64,000 nt of DNA from the NCBI RefSeq assembly GCF_014280035.1, contig NZ_CP047957.1:1550001-1614000 (forward strand), read 5' to 3'. Shown here piece by piece: positions 6,865-16,788 of the stretch. The DNA comes from Synechococcus sp. A18-25c. Its GTDB lineage: Bacteria > Cyanobacteriota > Cyanobacteriia > PCC-6307 > Cyanobiaceae. The notes under the pieces were generated by a model. The model did not search any database. It was given only the letters and a program-made list of their open reading frames with translations, and was not told where the DNA came from. Positions within the stretch are counted from its first letter, which is position 1. The number at the start of each line of letters is the position of its first letter. Position numbers and translations under genes: made by a program.

Positions 6865-8891
6865 CCGGCACATCGCTGCTGATCGAGGTGCTGGATGTGG
6901 CGACGCTCGCTGTAATAAAGCTCCTGAAAACGCAGCGCTTCAGCATTGAGATCTTCAAACATGCCTTGGATGCGTTGTTCCATGTCGATCACTTCGGTGG
7001 ACTTCTGATCTTTTTCTTGGTCAATCAGCACAGCAATGCAGCGCTCGAGCGTCTCCAACCGTTGACCAGTCCAAGCTTCAAGCAGATGCCGACAGCGTTT
7101 GTGGCTTTTCTGTCGCTCCAACATGGCAGCCGTCCCCCGCAGCTGCTCCATGGGTCGTGCCAAAGCGACACGCTGCAGCTCTCCTGGCTCCAAAAGAGGG
7201 GTTAAGCGTCCCACGAGATCACTGCTTTCCAGGAGCAGCTGATCCGTGAGCAGGCGAGGCAGATCAAGGTCTGCAAGCGCGTCGCCTCGATCCTCTCCGC
7301 GACTGATCGACTCCAGGCGCATGCTGCCGAGATTGCCCTCTTCCAAATCCGTTATCTCAGACCAGAGCAGCCGATGGTGCTGCAAGGCGAAATCCTCCAG
7401 CTCCCGTCGTCTCAGTTCCTGACGGATGGCGCCACGGTACGAGGGGCAGTGCAGATAAAGCCGCAGAATCTCCGCTTCACAGCGCTCACGCTGACTGGCT
7501 TCACCGGCTTTTTCATGGCGAGCGGAACGGCCGTGCCAACGCTGCCCCTGCACCTGTTGGCGCAGATCCTCTTCCAGCTGTAGGGCCAAGCGCCCCTGGC
7601 CACCACTGAGGCGTTCCGCCACCTGCTGGATGTAGTGGGTACGAATCGCTGACTGGGGCAACTTGCCGAGCAGCTCAACCAGGGCAGACACCGAACGCTG
7701 GAACTGGTCAGCCTTCGTGAGATCTCTGCCCTCGAGAACCTGTTCGATCTGCCAATCCAGCCAGAGCGGTGCCTGGTCCAGCAAGGCGCGGTAGTCAGCG
7801 GCGCCATGGTCCTTGAGAAATTCATCTGGATCCTTGCCGGATGGCAGGTGCAACACCCGCAGCTCCAGCTGCCCTTGAAGGGCCAACTGTTCAACTTCTC
7901 CGATGGCACGATTGGCAGCGCGGACACCCGCGCCGTCCGCATCGAAATTGAGCACGATGCGCTTGCCGTCACTGCAGCGACACAGCTGCGTGATCTGCTG
8001 ACCACTGAGTGCTGTCCCAAGAGAAGCCACGGCATTGGTCACCCCAGCAGCGTGCAGGGCAATCACATCGAAATAACCCTCGACCACCACAGCCCGGTCG
8101 TCTTTGCGGATCGCTGATGACGCCCGGTCGAGACCAAACAGATGCTTGCCCTTCTCGAACACCTCTGTTTCAGGGGAGTTGAGATATTTCGGCTCGCTTC
8201 CATCCAAACTGCGACCGCCGAAGCCGATCACACGGCCCTGACGATCGCGGATGGGGACCATCACGCGATGACGGAAACGGTCGTAGAAGCCATTACCGCC
8301 TTTACGCGGCACAACCAGACCCGCAGCTTCCAGGAGCTCGGGAGCGAGTCCCTCCACCTGCTGGAGGTGCTTGAGCAATCCATCCCATTGATCGGGTGCA
8401 TACCCGAGCTCGAACTGTTCGAGCGTGGCTTCGTTCAAACCGCGTGTCTCACGCAGATAGCGCAGGGCATCAGCCCCCTCGGATGTTCTGAGCTGCGAAC
8501 GGAACCAACCCGCCGCAAGCGTCAAAGCGCGATGCAACTTGTCGCGGCGTGACAACTGTTGTTTGAGACGCTCCTGCTGCGGTCCATCAACGGTTTCCAC
8601 CGGCAGCTGATATCGGCGAGCCAGATCCAGCACCACATCGCTGAAGCTCTGGCGCTGAAACTCCATCAGGAACTTGATGGAATTCCCCCCAGCTCCACAG
8701 GAAAAGCAGTAGTAGAACTGCTTCGCCGGTGACACGGTCATCGACGGCTTGCTGTCGTCGTGGAACGGACAGATGCCGACAAACTCCCGACCTTTTTTCT
8801 TGAGCACCACGTGCTCGCCCACCACATCAACGATGTCGGCGCGCTCTTTGACGGCCTCGATGGTGCGGGGATGAAGGCGGGGCATAGCCAT
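6792..8891 (-). CDS. dnaG: DNA primase DnaG
   Basis: A 699-residue primase with all three expected parts. The zinc-binding domain at the N terminus has Cys41-Pro-Phe-His44 and a paired CFSCG. The central RNA polymerase core carries the TOPRIM segment with VVVEGYFDVIAL and later NFDADGAG. A C-terminal helicase-binding region follows, more variable than in E. coli and longer than the usual 580-660 residues. It synthesises RNA primers at the replication fork with DnaB. The first ATG (8889-8891) or the third codon ATG may be used. Its 3' end overlaps the convergent HExxH gene. Confidence 0.95.
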   Translation of the reverse strand: MAMPRLHPRTIEAVKERADIVDVVGEHVVLKKKGREFVGICPFHDDSKPSMTVSPAKQFYYCFSCGAGGNSIKFLMEFQRQSFSDVVLDLARRYQLPVETVDGPQQERLKQQLSRRDKLHRALTLAAGWFRSQLRTSEGADALRYLRETRGLNEATLEQFELGYAPDQWDGLLKHLQQVEGLAPELLEAAGLVVPRKGGNGFYDRFRHRVMVPIRDRQGRVIGFGGRSLDGSEPKYLNSPETEVFEKGKHLFGLDRASSAIRKDDRAVVVEGYFDVIALHAAGVTNAVASLGTALSGQQITQLCRCSDGKRIVLNFDADGAGVRAANRAIGEVEQLALQGQLELRVLHLPSGKDPDEFLKDHGAADYRALLDQAPLWLDWQIEQVLEGRDLTKADQFQRSVSALVELLGKLPQSAIRTHYIQQVAERLSGGQGRLALQLEEDLRQQVQGQRWHGRSARHEKAGEASQRERCEAEILRLYLHCPSYRGAIRQELRRRELEDFALQHHRLLWSEITDLEEGNLGSMRLESISRGEDRGDALADLDLPRLLTDQLLLESSDLVGRLTPLLEPGELQRVALARPMEQLRGTAAMLERQKSHKRCRHLLEAWTGQRLETLERCIAVLIDQEKDQKSTEVIDMEQRIQGMFEDLNAEALRFQELYYSERRHIQHLDQQRCAGYALEAQPPSGSDAAEQPAPSVNG

Positions 8892-8959
8892 CAGCCCATT
8901 GTGGGAGACACCGGCGGAACAGGCCAGATCCGATGGATGGCATCGTTAACCGGATTCCC

Positions 8960-9898
8960 ATGGACCGAGCGATGCAGGGCCTGCTAGCGACCATCCGAGG
9001 GTCTCAGTCAACGAAGGACTGGAGAGCAGGACTATCCCTGATCGGGGCAGCGCTCGCCTTCAGCTTGATGACCGTATGCGTTAAGCACCTGGGCGGCCGC
9101 TTGCCAGTAGCGCAGATCGTGCTGATCCGCTCCGTGATCAGCATCGTGATCACCTGGACGATGCTGGCGCGTCTACGGGTGTCGCCCTGGGGACACCAGA
9201 AGGGACTGCTGATCGTGCGCGGGGTGCTGGGGACTGTTGCGCTGCTGCTGTTCTTCCAGGCTCTGGCGGCTCTACCCCTGGCGGCTGCGACGCTGTTGCA
9301 ATACACCTACCCCACCCTCACGGCTCTCTGCGCTTGGGCGCTGCTGGGTGAGCCGATCCGCAAGCGAATCAGCCTGGCGATCCTGCTGGGACTGATCGGT
9401 GTGCTGCTCGTCGTGCAGCCGGAATGGATTGGGCAGGATGGGGCCAGTCTCCCGGCAATGGCGGCATCGATCGGCCTCGGTGGAGCGCTGATGACCGCTT
9501 TGGCCTACGTAAGCGTGCGGCAGCTCTCGGCGCGGGAGCATCCGCTGGTGATCGTGTTTTATTTCCCGTTGGTATCGGTGCCAGCAACCCTGCCCTTGTT
9601 GATCAACACGATGGTGCAGCCCACCAGAACCGACTGGATCTGGCTGCTGGGCGTTGGTTTGTTCACGCAGTTAGGACAGGTGTGGCTGACGCAAGGGCTC
9701 ACGGCCCTACCGGCGGCGCGAGCCACCTCCATCAATTACGTGCAGGTGGTCTTTGCCACGCTCTGGGGTGTGCTGTTTTTCGCCGAATCGATCACCGGAA
9801 CCGTGGTGGTGGGAGCACTCTGCGTGTTGGGTGCCACCTTGATCAGCCTCAGCGCCCGGCAGACGGTCAAGCCGGATCAATCGCCAGCGGATACGTAA
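8960..9898 (+). CDS. EamA/DMT-family permease
   Basis: About 312 residues with ten hydrophobic segments in two repeated halves, as in drug/metabolite transporters of the EamA family. Typical pieces are GAALAFSLMTVCVKHLGG in the first helix, the RSVISIVI and RGVLGTVALLLFFQALA segments, and the second-half repeat beginning LGGALMTALAYVSVRQL. I chose the ATG at 8960 over the one at 8933, because translation from 8933 adds nine residues with no family counterpart. Substrate cannot be inferred. The gene is divergent from dnaG, and its end overlaps the following lipoprotein gene by 32 bp. Confidence 0.85.
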   Translation: MDRAMQGLLATIRGSQSTKDWRAGLSLIGAALAFSLMTVCVKHLGGRLPVAQIVLIRSVISIVITWTMLARLRVSPWGHQKGLLIVRGVLGTVALLLFFQALAALPLAAATLLQYTYPTLTALCAWALLGEPIRKRISLAILLGLIGVLLVVQPEWIGQDGASLPAMAASIGLGGALMTALAYVSVRQLSAREHPLVIVFYFPLVSVPATLPLLINTMVQPTRTDWIWLLGVGLFTQLGQVWLTQGLTALPAARATSINYVQVVFATLWGVLFFAESITGTVVVGALCVLGATLISLSARQTVKPDQSPADT

Positions 9899-10310
9899 TC
9901 CAGGTTTGGGAATTGCCGTCATCGGAACCGCTGGGGAGCGCCAATCTCCAGCTTTCGCCGCGTTCCCCGCGTTCCAGGAACAGCTCGAAAGGACTGTCCA
10001 CCTTCACGGCATCGCCTGGAAGTCGCCAATCGAACCGACCGGTGAGGTGCACGCCCTTCTGATCGCCGATGCGAAGACTCTCTTGTTGCTCGATCCGGAC
10101 CCGACTGACCTCCGGCACGCCAGAGGCTTGAAGATCAAGCGATTGGGCAATGGCGTTTTGGGTGAGCTGAATCTGCTGACCCAGGGCACTGAGCAGAACC
10201 CCACGCGACGGTCGATCACTGACGGAGCATGCGGACAAACCCACCAAGATCAGTCCCACCAGCAGCAACGACAGAAGGGCTCTGCGCCAACGGCTGAACA
10301 GTGAAAGCAT
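9867..10310 (-). CDS. Putative lipoprotein
   Basis: A 147-residue protein from the ATG at 10308-10310. The N terminus is a lipoprotein signal: basic SRWRRA, a hydrophobic core and the lipobox LSAC with Cys near residue 28. The mature part has helical (GVLLSALGQQIQLTQNAIAQ) and beta-rich sections (RVRIEQQESLRIG, GVHLTGRFDWRLPGDAV) and ends in TYPLAIDPA. A longer frame to 10451 is not signal-like. It should be anchored to a membrane facing the periplasm. Function unknown. Confidence 0.75.
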   Translation of the reverse strand: MLSLFSRWRRALLSLLLVGLILVGLSACSVSDRPSRGVLLSALGQQIQLTQNAIAQSLDLQASGVPEVSRVRIEQQESLRIGDQKGVHLTGRFDWRLPGDAVKVDSPFELFLERGERGESWRLALPSGSDDGNSQTWITYPLAIDPA

Positions 10311-10670
10311 GGAGAGATCACGACACGAGATCACTGCAATGTTGCAGCACACTCGAAACTGTGACACCAGGCTGGCAGGCCCTCCCACCTCTCGTGAAGT
10401 GCTGGAACAGAACGCCCAAGCCGCCGCAGCCGATTCCAGACGGCAGATCACGCATCACCAGCGGGACGACAACAGAAGACCAGGTCACGATTCAGCCTTT
10501 TTGAGAATGAAGATCAAGAAAAACAAGCACTTCGATCGCTCCACCTAAGAGCAACAAATGCACTTGAAGATGATTCTCAAAAACAAATCTTTCTCATTCA
10601 TTTCCTCGCCGTAAGTCAATCTTTCAGGCATAATTGACCCAGGAACACGAATCAAACCACGAGGAGAAAC
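10311..10670. other. Intergenic region between lipoprotein gene and ferritin gene
   Basis: This 360-bp divergent gap holds no protein-like ORF. It becomes AT-rich after 10490. It contains an 11-bp perfect inverted repeat (10498-10508 and 10573-10583) whose arms resemble Fur boxes, and a purine-rich site (GAGGAGAAAC, 10660-10669) directly before the ferritin ATG that serves as ribosome-binding site. Confidence 0.5.
10498..10583. promoter_or_regulatory. Candidate iron-responsive (Fur-like) operator pair
   Basis: TTTTTGAGAAT at 10498-10508 is the exact reverse complement of ATTCTCAAAAA at 10573-10583. Each arm continues into a 13-base stretch (GAGAATGAAGATC; GAGAATCATCTTC on the other strand) that I count as matching a Fur-type GATAAT pattern at 10 of 13 positions. 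They lie 88-173 bp before the ferritin ATG. Fur control of ferritin is plausible from known biology but not shown here. Confidence 0.35.
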
Positions 10671-11255
10671 ATGACCTATACAGCACCCATCCAAACTTCC
10701 AGCAATGTGGCAACAGGCCCCTCAGGCCGAGCCATGGCCGAGCCGATGTCGGCCGAATTGCTCGAGCACATGCAGGCTCATCTCAATATGGAGCGCCAGT
10801 CTGCAGCGGCTTATTTCGCCACAGCCATCTGGTTCGCCGAACGAGAACTCGTTGGATTCGCCAACCATCTACGCGACGAAGGCAATCAAGAACAGCAGCA
10901 TGCTGCACAGTTCGCCGACTATTTGATCTCCCGGGGTCAAACCGTGGTGCTCGACACCATTGAACCCCCCTGTCAGCAATGGAGTCACTGCGAAGCTGTG
11001 GTCTCGGACGTGTTTCGAATGGAAGCCGACGTCACATCATCTGTTCTGCAGCTTTACAAAACTGCCGAACGTGACAATGACATGAGAACCACTGTTTTTC
11101 TCGACCCAATTGTGGAAGGCCAAAGGCTCTCCGAACACGAGGCGGCTTATCTTCTCGGCCGCGTGAAATTTGCTGACAATCAACCGGCTGCTCTGCTGGT
11201 GATCGATGCGGAACTGCGCGAGAAAGCAGCAGCTCCGGCCACGCTGGCAGGCTGA
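10671..11255 (+). CDS. Ferritin (non-haem, SynFtn type)
   Basis: A 194-residue four-helix-bundle ferritin. Helix A has HLNMERQSAAAYFATAIWF with the ferroxidase Glu and Tyr, helix B carries DEGNQEQQHAAQFADYL with the Glu-x-x-His pair, and helices C and D contain RMEADVTSSVLQLY and FLDPIVEGQRLSEHEAAYLLG. It oxidises Fe2+ and stores Fe3+ in a 24-mer cage. The overall sequence resembles the structurally studied ferritin of coastal marine Synechococcus. A 20-residue Ser/Thr-rich N-terminal extension precedes the bundle. A good ribosome site lies just before the ATG, and Fur-like arms are further upstream. Confidence 0.9.
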   Translation: MTYTAPIQTSSNVATGPSGRAMAEPMSAELLEHMQAHLNMERQSAAAYFATAIWFAERELVGFANHLRDEGNQEQQHAAQFADYLISRGQTVVLDTIEPPCQQWSHCEAVVSDVFRMEADVTSSVLQLYKTAERDNDMRTTVFLDPIVEGQRLSEHEAAYLLGRVKFADNQPAALLVIDAELREKAAAPATLAG

Positions 11256-11791
11256 TCTCGGCTCAGTGAAGTCTTAGGTTCACATCAGCAACACCATCAC
11301 ATCGTCACACTCAAAACGGCGTGATGTCAGTGCATCCCTGGTTGCCGGGGCTGAGTTTGCCTTTACGAAAACAGCAATCGGCAATCAACGATTGCGGCAC
11401 CACCCCGATCATGAGAAGATCGTTATACGCAAGACATCCAATCGGGATCGAAGCGCGAGATCAAATACCTTTGAAATTGCATGACTCACAGAACGTTCAC
11501 TCCCTTGAGGAGGACATTTCCTTCTTCAATGAACAGCAGGATCCAGTCCCTCTCCGGTCACGAATCACCACAGCACCGCCGGTATCTCCGCGAGCTTGCA
11601 GCCGAAGAGGAACTAGAACGCCAAGCCCAACAGCAGCAGGTTTGACGACCTCCTCAGTCTGGTCAAGCTCTGGAATCCACTGCCACTCGAAAGCGCGTCG
11701 TTGGGAGAGCAACAGCGGCATCATGGCGCTGATCAGTCCTCTCTGAATCGGAACCCCACGTGAATCCGCCCATCCTTCCCCGGAGACCGTC
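11256..11791. other. Intergenic region holding one possible small or broken gene
   Basis: Between ferritin and ruvA lie 536 bp. Longer frames on both strands (11321-11746 plus, 11497-11724 minus) lack protein-like composition. A 38-codon frame at 11529-11645, with a frame-shifted continuation to 11763, is the only reading that looks natural and is listed separately. Confidence 0.4.
11529..11763 (+). pseudogene. Small helical ORF, possibly frame-shifted
   Basis: An ATG at 11529 opens 38 codons rich in Glu, Arg, Leu and Gln (RRYLRELAAEEELERQ) and ends with a Gln run and TGA at 11643-11645. A GAGGAGGA ribosome site lies at 11507-11514, somewhat far (14 bases) from the ATG. Directly at the Gln run another frame continues FDDLLSLVKLWNPLPLES to a TGA at 11761-11763. 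One extra base in the CAGCAGCAGG tract would explain the break, joining both parts into about 78 residues. It may equally be an intact 38-residue protein. Function unknown. Confidence 0.4.
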
Positions 11792-12439
11792 GTGATCGGC
11801 TGGCTTCAAGGCGAACGCATCCAGGCCTGGGAACAGGGCGGACGACACGGGCTGGTGATCGCTTGCGCAGGCGTGGGCTATGAGGTGCAACTCACCCGTC
11901 GGGATCAAACATCGCTTAGCGGAGACAGCTGCACACTCTGGATCCATCAGGTCCATCGCGAAGACGGCTCGCACTTGTACGGATTCCCTTTGCAGATGGA
12001 TCGGGATCTGTTCAGGACTTTGATTGGCGTCAATGGTGTTGGTCCACAGGTGGCGCTTTCATTGCTTGACAGCTGCACAGCCGCCGATTTGGTGACCGCC
12101 ATCATTGAAGGCGATCTGAAACGCCTGACGCAGGCACAAGGTGTTGGCAAGCGCACGGCAGAGAGGATCGCCGTGGAGCTACGGGATCGCTTGGGTTCAT
12201 GGGCACCGAGCAGTGAAGAACCCGCTCTGTCACTCGTCGATCGCAGCGACATCCAAGCTCTGCCGATCCATCCGGAATCGCTGCAGGAACTTCAGCTCAC
12301 CCTGGAAACGCTCGGCTACGAAGACCTGGAAATCCGTCGTGCGATGCGAGCCGTTGCCTCGGCCACGGAGTGTCCTGCCGCCAACGACCCTGAGGGTTGG
12401 TTGCGGGCCAGCTTGCGCTGGTTGAGCCAATCGGCTTGA
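11792..12439 (+). CDS. ruvA: Holliday junction branch migration protein RuvA
   Basis: A 215-residue RuvA starting with GTG at 11792. Domain I (OB fold) begins MIGWLQGERIQAW and includes ACAGVGYEVQL. Domain II has two helix-hairpin-helix motifs, LIGVNGVGPQVALSLL and TQAQGVGKRTAERIAVEL. Domain III (RuvB-binding) is the C-terminal three-helix part containing LQLTLETLGYEDLEIRRAM. Tetramers bind four-way junctions and load RuvB. It is followed by rpsO after 56 bp. Confidence 0.95.
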   Translation: MIGWLQGERIQAWEQGGRHGLVIACAGVGYEVQLTRRDQTSLSGDSCTLWIHQVHREDGSHLYGFPLQMDRDLFRTLIGVNGVGPQVALSLLDSCTAADLVTAIIEGDLKRLTQAQGVGKRTAERIAVELRDRLGSWAPSSEEPALSLVDRSDIQALPIHPESLQELQLTLETLGYEDLEIRRAMRAVASATECPAANDPEGWLRASLRWLSQSA

Positions 12440-12495
12440 TAGGGACCTCGAGAAGGTAAATTGGTTGTTTGCACTGTCTGGGCAAGACACCGCGC

Positions 12496-12765
12496 ATGTC
12501 GCTCGATACCACTGAAAAGCAGCAGCTGATCAACACCCACCAAACCCACGCCACCGACACGGGATCGGCAGAGGTTCAGGTGGCGATGTTGAGCGAGCGC
12601 ATCTCGAAGCTCAGCAGCCACCTGCAGCAGAACATCCACGACTATTCCTCCCGTCAGGGTCTGCTGAAGATGATCGGCCGGCGCAAGCGCCTGCTCAGCT
12701 ACGTGCGTGGCAAGAGCGAACAGCGTTACACGAGCCTGATCGCCAAACTGGGCATCCGCGGCTGA
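12496..12765 (+). CDS. rpsO: 30S ribosomal protein S15
   Basis: An 89-residue protein, the normal S15 length. Hallmarks are [20 protein letters not shown] near the start, [19 protein letters not shown] in the middle and [19 protein letters not shown]. It binds 16S rRNA helices 20-22 early in small-subunit assembly. An upstream frame to 12469 would add nine residues not found in S15. Located between ruvA and the PAM68-like gene on the same strand. Confidence 0.97.
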   Translation: MSLDTTEKQQLINTHQTHATDTGSAEVQVAMLSERISKLSSHLQQNIHDYSSRQGLLKMIGRRKRLLSYVRGKSEQRYTSLIAKLGIRG

Positions 12766-12791
12766 GCCGCACCCGGCAGGTTTTCTAATCC

Positions 12792-13169
12792 ATGGCTGAA
12801 CGACGCGATCCGCTCCCTTTTGAACCGCGACGTTCTCCTTCACCGTCCAGTGGGAGTCAAGGAATTCCCAGGGAAGTGGCCGATCGAATGGCCCGCCGCG
12901 TCGCCATCTCCACCGGAGTTCCCTCCGTGCTGGGGATGGCCGTTTTTGTGATCAGCTACCTGCTGGTCAGTCGAGGCATTCTCGATATCCCGCCTGGGAT
13001 CACTCTGGTGGCATCCGGTTTCTTTTTCCTGCTCGGGCTGATTGGCCTCAGCTACGGCGTGCTTTCCGCCAGCTGGGAGCCCCAGCCTGGGAGCCTGCTG
13101 GGGCTGGAACACCTCAAACCAAACCTTCAACGACTTCGCAGCTCGATCAAAGCGCAAAAACAGAGTTGA
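12792..13169 (+). CDS. PAM68-like photosystem II assembly protein (DUF3464)
   Basis: A 125-residue protein with a Pro/Arg-rich N terminus (LPFEPRRSPSPSSG), a conserved IPREVADRMARRVAISTGVP segment and two transmembrane helices (GMAVFVISYLLVSRGIL; LVASGFFFLLGLIGLSYGVL), followed by SASWEPQPGSLLGLEHLK. This is the pattern of PAM68 of plants and Sll0933 of Synechocystis, thylakoid proteins that help assemble PSII with its chlorophyll proteins. It follows rpsO by 26 bp and is convergent with dnaE, whose stop lies 10 bp away. Confidence 0.85.
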   Translation: MAERRDPLPFEPRRSPSPSSGSQGIPREVADRMARRVAISTGVPSVLGMAVFVISYLLVSRGILDIPPGITLVASGFFFLLGLIGLSYGVLSASWEPQPGSLLGLEHLKPNLQRLRSSIKAQKQS

Positions 13170-13179
13170 ACCGTCGTGG

Positions 13180-16100
13180 TTAATTCATCAAGGGATCACT
13201 GCAGCTCACGGTGAAAGAGCTGTCTTGCAGGTGTTGGCGCGCTGCCACCACATCCTTCACGCAGAATTGTGGGCCGAGGCGAACATATTTGACCTCAGGA
13301 CCGCGACGCACAGCGGCAACAACAGGCACCCTCACACCCAGCTCATCCTGATCTGGTCGATGGGCATGGAGGCACTCCCTCAACTTGTGCTGCACCGCTA
13401 CATCACAGGCCTGATCTGGATCGAGTTCCACCAGCAAAAGACGCAAATCGTCGATCGCTCTGCAGTCATCCACGATCAACTGCACGCGTTCATCACGGCG
13501 ATCCACTGCCGCCCAAATCAGCAAACGTGCCTCAGCCATCAGATGATCGGCGAGACGCGCATAGCTCTTCGGGAACACCACCGCCTCACAGGAACCCGTG
13601 AGATCCTCGAGCTGAAGAATCGCCATCCGGTCACCCTTGCGGGTGGTGACCTGACGCATCTCACTCACCATGGCAATCGCACTCACCTTGGCCTTATCGG
13701 CTTGCTCTTCGAGGCTCCCCAAGCCGATCGGAGCCAACAACCGAGCCGGTGCTGTGAGCTGTTTGAGCGGGTGATCAGACAGGTAGAAGCCCACCAAGTC
13801 TTTTTCCAGCTTGAGCTTTTCACTGGGGTGATAGTCCTTCACCGGAGCGGCCTTAGGCGCCAAACTCAAATCAGTGGCACTGTCTGACGCATCGTCGGCA
13901 GGCACTGCCATCAGATCAAAAAGATTGCCCTGACCACTGGCGCGATCACGGGCACGGGATCCTGCCCAGTCGAGCAGCAGATCAAGATCGGCGATTAATT
14001 GAGCACGGTTGGCCTGAGGCTCGAGGGCATCGAGAGCGCCACAGTGGATCAGGGCTTCGAGACTGCGCCGATTGAGAACACTGGAGGGCACGCGATCACA
14101 CAGATCCGCCAATGACTGGAAGGCCCCATCGGACTGGCGGGAGCGAATGAGTGCGCGGATGGACCCATCTCCCAAATTTCGGACGGCAGACAGGCCAAAC
14201 AGAATGCGGTTATCCAACGGTGTGAAGTCGGTTCCCGAGGCATTCACGTCGGGGGGCATCACCTCGATGCCCATGGCATTGCAGTTCGAGATGTAGCGCT
14301 GCACTTTGTCGCTGGCACCTGCATTCACGGTGAGCAGTGCAGCCATGTAGGCGACGGGGTAATGCGCCTTCAGATACGCCGTCTGGTAGGTCACTGCTCC
14401 ATAAGCCGTGGAGTGGCTCTTGTTGAAGCAGTACTCGGCGAAGAGCACCATCTGGTCGAACAATTCATCGGCGACCTTCTCATCCACGCCGCGTTCCGTT
14501 GCGCCTTTCACAAAGATGCCGCGATGCTTCTGCATCTCCGACACTTTTTTCTTACCCATCGCACGACGCAGCAGATCGGCTTCACCGAGGGAATAGCCGG
14601 CCAGATCCTGAGCAATGCGCATGATCTGCTCTTGGTACACCATGATTCCGTAGGTCTCGCTCAGGATCGGTTCCAAGGTGCTGTGGGCGAAGTCAATGGC
14701 TTCGCGACCGTGCTTGCGGTTGATGAACTTGGGAATCAACCCCGCATCCAGGGGACCCGGTCGGTAAAGGGCCAGGATCGAGGAGATATCTTCCAGCGAC
14801 GAAGGTTTCAGATCACGGACGATCTGTCGCATCCCCGTGGATTCAAGCTGGAAAATGCCTTCCAAGTCGCCACGGGCCAGCAAGTCAAAGGTGCCTTCAT
14901 CCTTCGGTGGTAGCTGATCAGGATCGATGCGTTCACCGCTGCTCTGCTCCACAAGCTCCAGGGTCTTGTCGATCATCGTGAGGTTTTTCAGCCCCAGAAA
15001 ATCCATCTTCAACAGACCCATCGACTCCACGTCTTCCATGAAGTACTGCGTGATCACCTGGCCATCGTTGTTGCGCTGAAGCGGAACCAGTTCATCGAGA
15101 GGATCGGCCGCAATCACCACACCAGCAGCGTGAACGCCAAAGGTTTTGTTGGTGCCCTCGATGCGCATCGCCATGTCCACCCATCGCTTCACGATCGGAT
15201 CTTTGTCGTACCGCTCCTTAAAGTCGGGGTTCGGTGATGTATCCCCGATCATTGCCTTGAGCTTGGCCGGCTTGCCCCGCACCACTGGAATCAATTTGGC
15301 CAGGCGATCAGCATCTCCGTAGGGAATATCGAGCACCCTGGCCACGTCTTTCAGCACAGCCTTCGACGTCATCCGGTTGAAGGTGATGATCTGCGCCACC
15401 TTTTCTTCGCCATAGCGACGTGTGACGTAGTCGATCACCTCGCCACGACGCTCGATGCAGAAGTCGGTGTCGATATCAGGCATCGACTTGCGTTCAGGAT
15501 TGAGAAAACGCTCAAACAGCAAACCATTACTCACCGGATCAATATTGGTGATGCCCAACGCATAAGCCACTAACGATCCAGCCGCAGACCCACGACCGGG
15601 GCCGACCGGAATGCTCTGTTCGCGTGCAAAGCGGATGTAGTCCCACACCACCAGGAAGTAGGTGGGGAACCCCATCTGCTCCATGATCTTCAGTTCGTAG
15701 GCCATGCGCTCGGCATACCCCTCGTCGATGCCGTCGGCCGGAGACAAACCAAGGCGATCACGGAGGCCCTGCTCTGTGACTTCGCGCAGGTAGGTGATTG
15801 GTGTGTGGCCGTCAGGGATGGGGAAGCGCGGCATCTGATAGCGCCCAAGGATGTCGTAGTCCTCAACTTTTTCGGCCACAGCCACCGTGTTGGCAATCGC
15901 CTCTTGAACCACCTCCGGCTCGAGGTGATCAGCAAACAAGCGCCCCATCTCCTCTTCAGTTTTGAGATATTCCGTCCCCGTGTAGCGAAGACGCTTCTCA
16001 TCGCTGATCAGCTTTCCGGTGAGCACACAAAGCAGCGCATCGTGGGCCTCAACGTCGTTGCGCGTGAGGTAGTGGGCATCGTTGGTGGCCACCACCTTGA

Positions 16101-16701
16101 TGCCGAGTTCACGTGCGATCTTGACGATCTCAACGTTGACAATGCGATCTTCAGGAGAGCCATGATCCTGAATCTCCAGATAAAAATCGTCGCCGAAAAC
16201 CTCCTGATACCAACGGGCGACATCCCTGGCCACATCGGGGCGTTCCCGCATGATCGCCTGAGGGATTTCACCGCCAAGACAAGCGGTGGCAACGATCAGT
16301 CCCTCGCTGTATTGCTGCAGCAGGTGTTTATCGATGCAGGCGCGCGAAAAAATGCCTCGGCCGCGCATTCCCCGAAGGTGACTGATGCTGGTGAGCTTGA
16401 CCAAATTGCGGTAGCCGACAGCATTTTTGGCCAGCACCACGAGGTGATAACGACGCTCTTTCTTGGGTTGTGGGTCATCAATCGAACCATTGATGACATA
16501 CATCTCATTGCCGATGATCGGCTTAACCCCTGTGCCTCGACACAGCTTCAGCAGCTCAACAGCGCCGTACATCACCCCATGGTCAGTGAGTGCCAGAGCC
16601 GGCATTCCAAGCTCTTTGGCCCTCTCCACCATTTGGGGCAGCTGAGAAGCGCCATCCAGCAGGCTGTAGTCGCTGTGGTTGTGAAGGGGAACAAATGCCA
16701 T
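13180..16701 (-). CDS. dnaE: DNA polymerase III alpha subunit
   Basis: An intact 1173-residue replicative polymerase. The PHP domain is at the N terminus ([25 protein letters not shown]). The catalytic aspartates lie in SMPDIDTDF near residue 408, and the YGVMVYQEQ-like segment ([20 protein letters not shown]) and fingers follow. The C-terminal third holds the HhH and OB domains ([20 protein letters not shown]). In several cyanobacteria this gene is split by an intein at AEY/CFN; here that site (14430/14431) is uninterrupted, so the protein is made whole. It is the last gene of the long minus-strand block after gatA. Confidence 0.97.
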   Translation of the reverse strand: MAFVPLHNHSDYSLLDGASQLPQMVERAKELGMPALALTDHGVMYGAVELLKLCRGTGVKPIIGNEMYVINGSIDDPQPKKERRYHLVVLAKNAVGYRNLVKLTSISHLRGMRGRGIFSRACIDKHLLQQYSEGLIVATACLGGEIPQAIMRERPDVARDVARWYQEVFGDDFYLEIQDHGSPEDRIVNVEIVKIARELGIKVVATNDAHYLTRNDVEAHDALLCVLTGKLISDEKRLRYTGTEYLKTEEEMGRLFADHLEPEVVQEAIANTVAVAEKVEDYDILGRYQMPRFPIPDGHTPITYLREVTEQGLRDRLGLSPADGIDEGYAERMAYELKIMEQMGFPTYFLVVWDYIRFAREQSIPVGPGRGSAAGSLVAYALGITNIDPVSNGLLFERFLNPERKSMPDIDTDFCIERRGEVIDYVTRRYGEEKVAQIITFNRMTSKAVLKDVARVLDIPYGDADRLAKLIPVVRGKPAKLKAMIGDTSPNPDFKERYDKDPIVKRWVDMAMRIEGTNKTFGVHAAGVVIAADPLDELVPLQRNNDGQVITQYFMEDVESMGLLKMDFLGLKNLTMIDKTLELVEQSSGERIDPDQLPPKDEGTFDLLARGDLEGIFQLESTGMRQIVRDLKPSSLEDISSILALYRPGPLDAGLIPKFINRKHGREAIDFAHSTLEPILSETYGIMVYQEQIMRIAQDLAGYSLGEADLLRRAMGKKKVSEMQKHRGIFVKGATERGVDEKVADELFDQMVLFAEYCFNKSHSTAYGAVTYQTAYLKAHYPVAYMAALLTVNAGASDKVQRYISNCNAMGIEVMPPDVNASGTDFTPLDNRILFGLSAVRNLGDGSIRALIRSRQSDGAFQSLADLCDRVPSSVLNRRSLEALIHCGALDALEPQANRAQLIADLDLLLDWAGSRARDRASGQGNLFDLMAVPADDASDSATDLSLAPKAAPVKDYHPSEKLKLEKDLVGFYLSDHPLKQLTAPARLLAPIGLGSLEEQADKAKVSAIAMVSEMRQVTTRKGDRMAILQLEDLTGSCEAVVFPKSYARLADHLMAEARLLIWAAVDRRDERVQLIVDDCRAIDDLRLLLVELDPDQACDVAVQHKLRECLHAHRPDQDELGVRVPVVAAVRRGPEVKYVRLGPQFCVKDVVAARQHLQDSSFTVSCSDPLMN

Positions 16702-16788
16702 AGCCCCAGCCTAGGCCGCCGCGCAAGATGCAGGGGTCACGACAAACACCTCACACCAGATGCAGTGTTTGCGAGGCAGAGCAAGACC

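Noticed and set aside
11321-11746. 141-codon plus-strand ORF between ferritin and ruvA
   Set aside because: Composition is Ser/Pro/Arg-biased and not protein-like, and it overlaps the better 38-codon frame in another phase.
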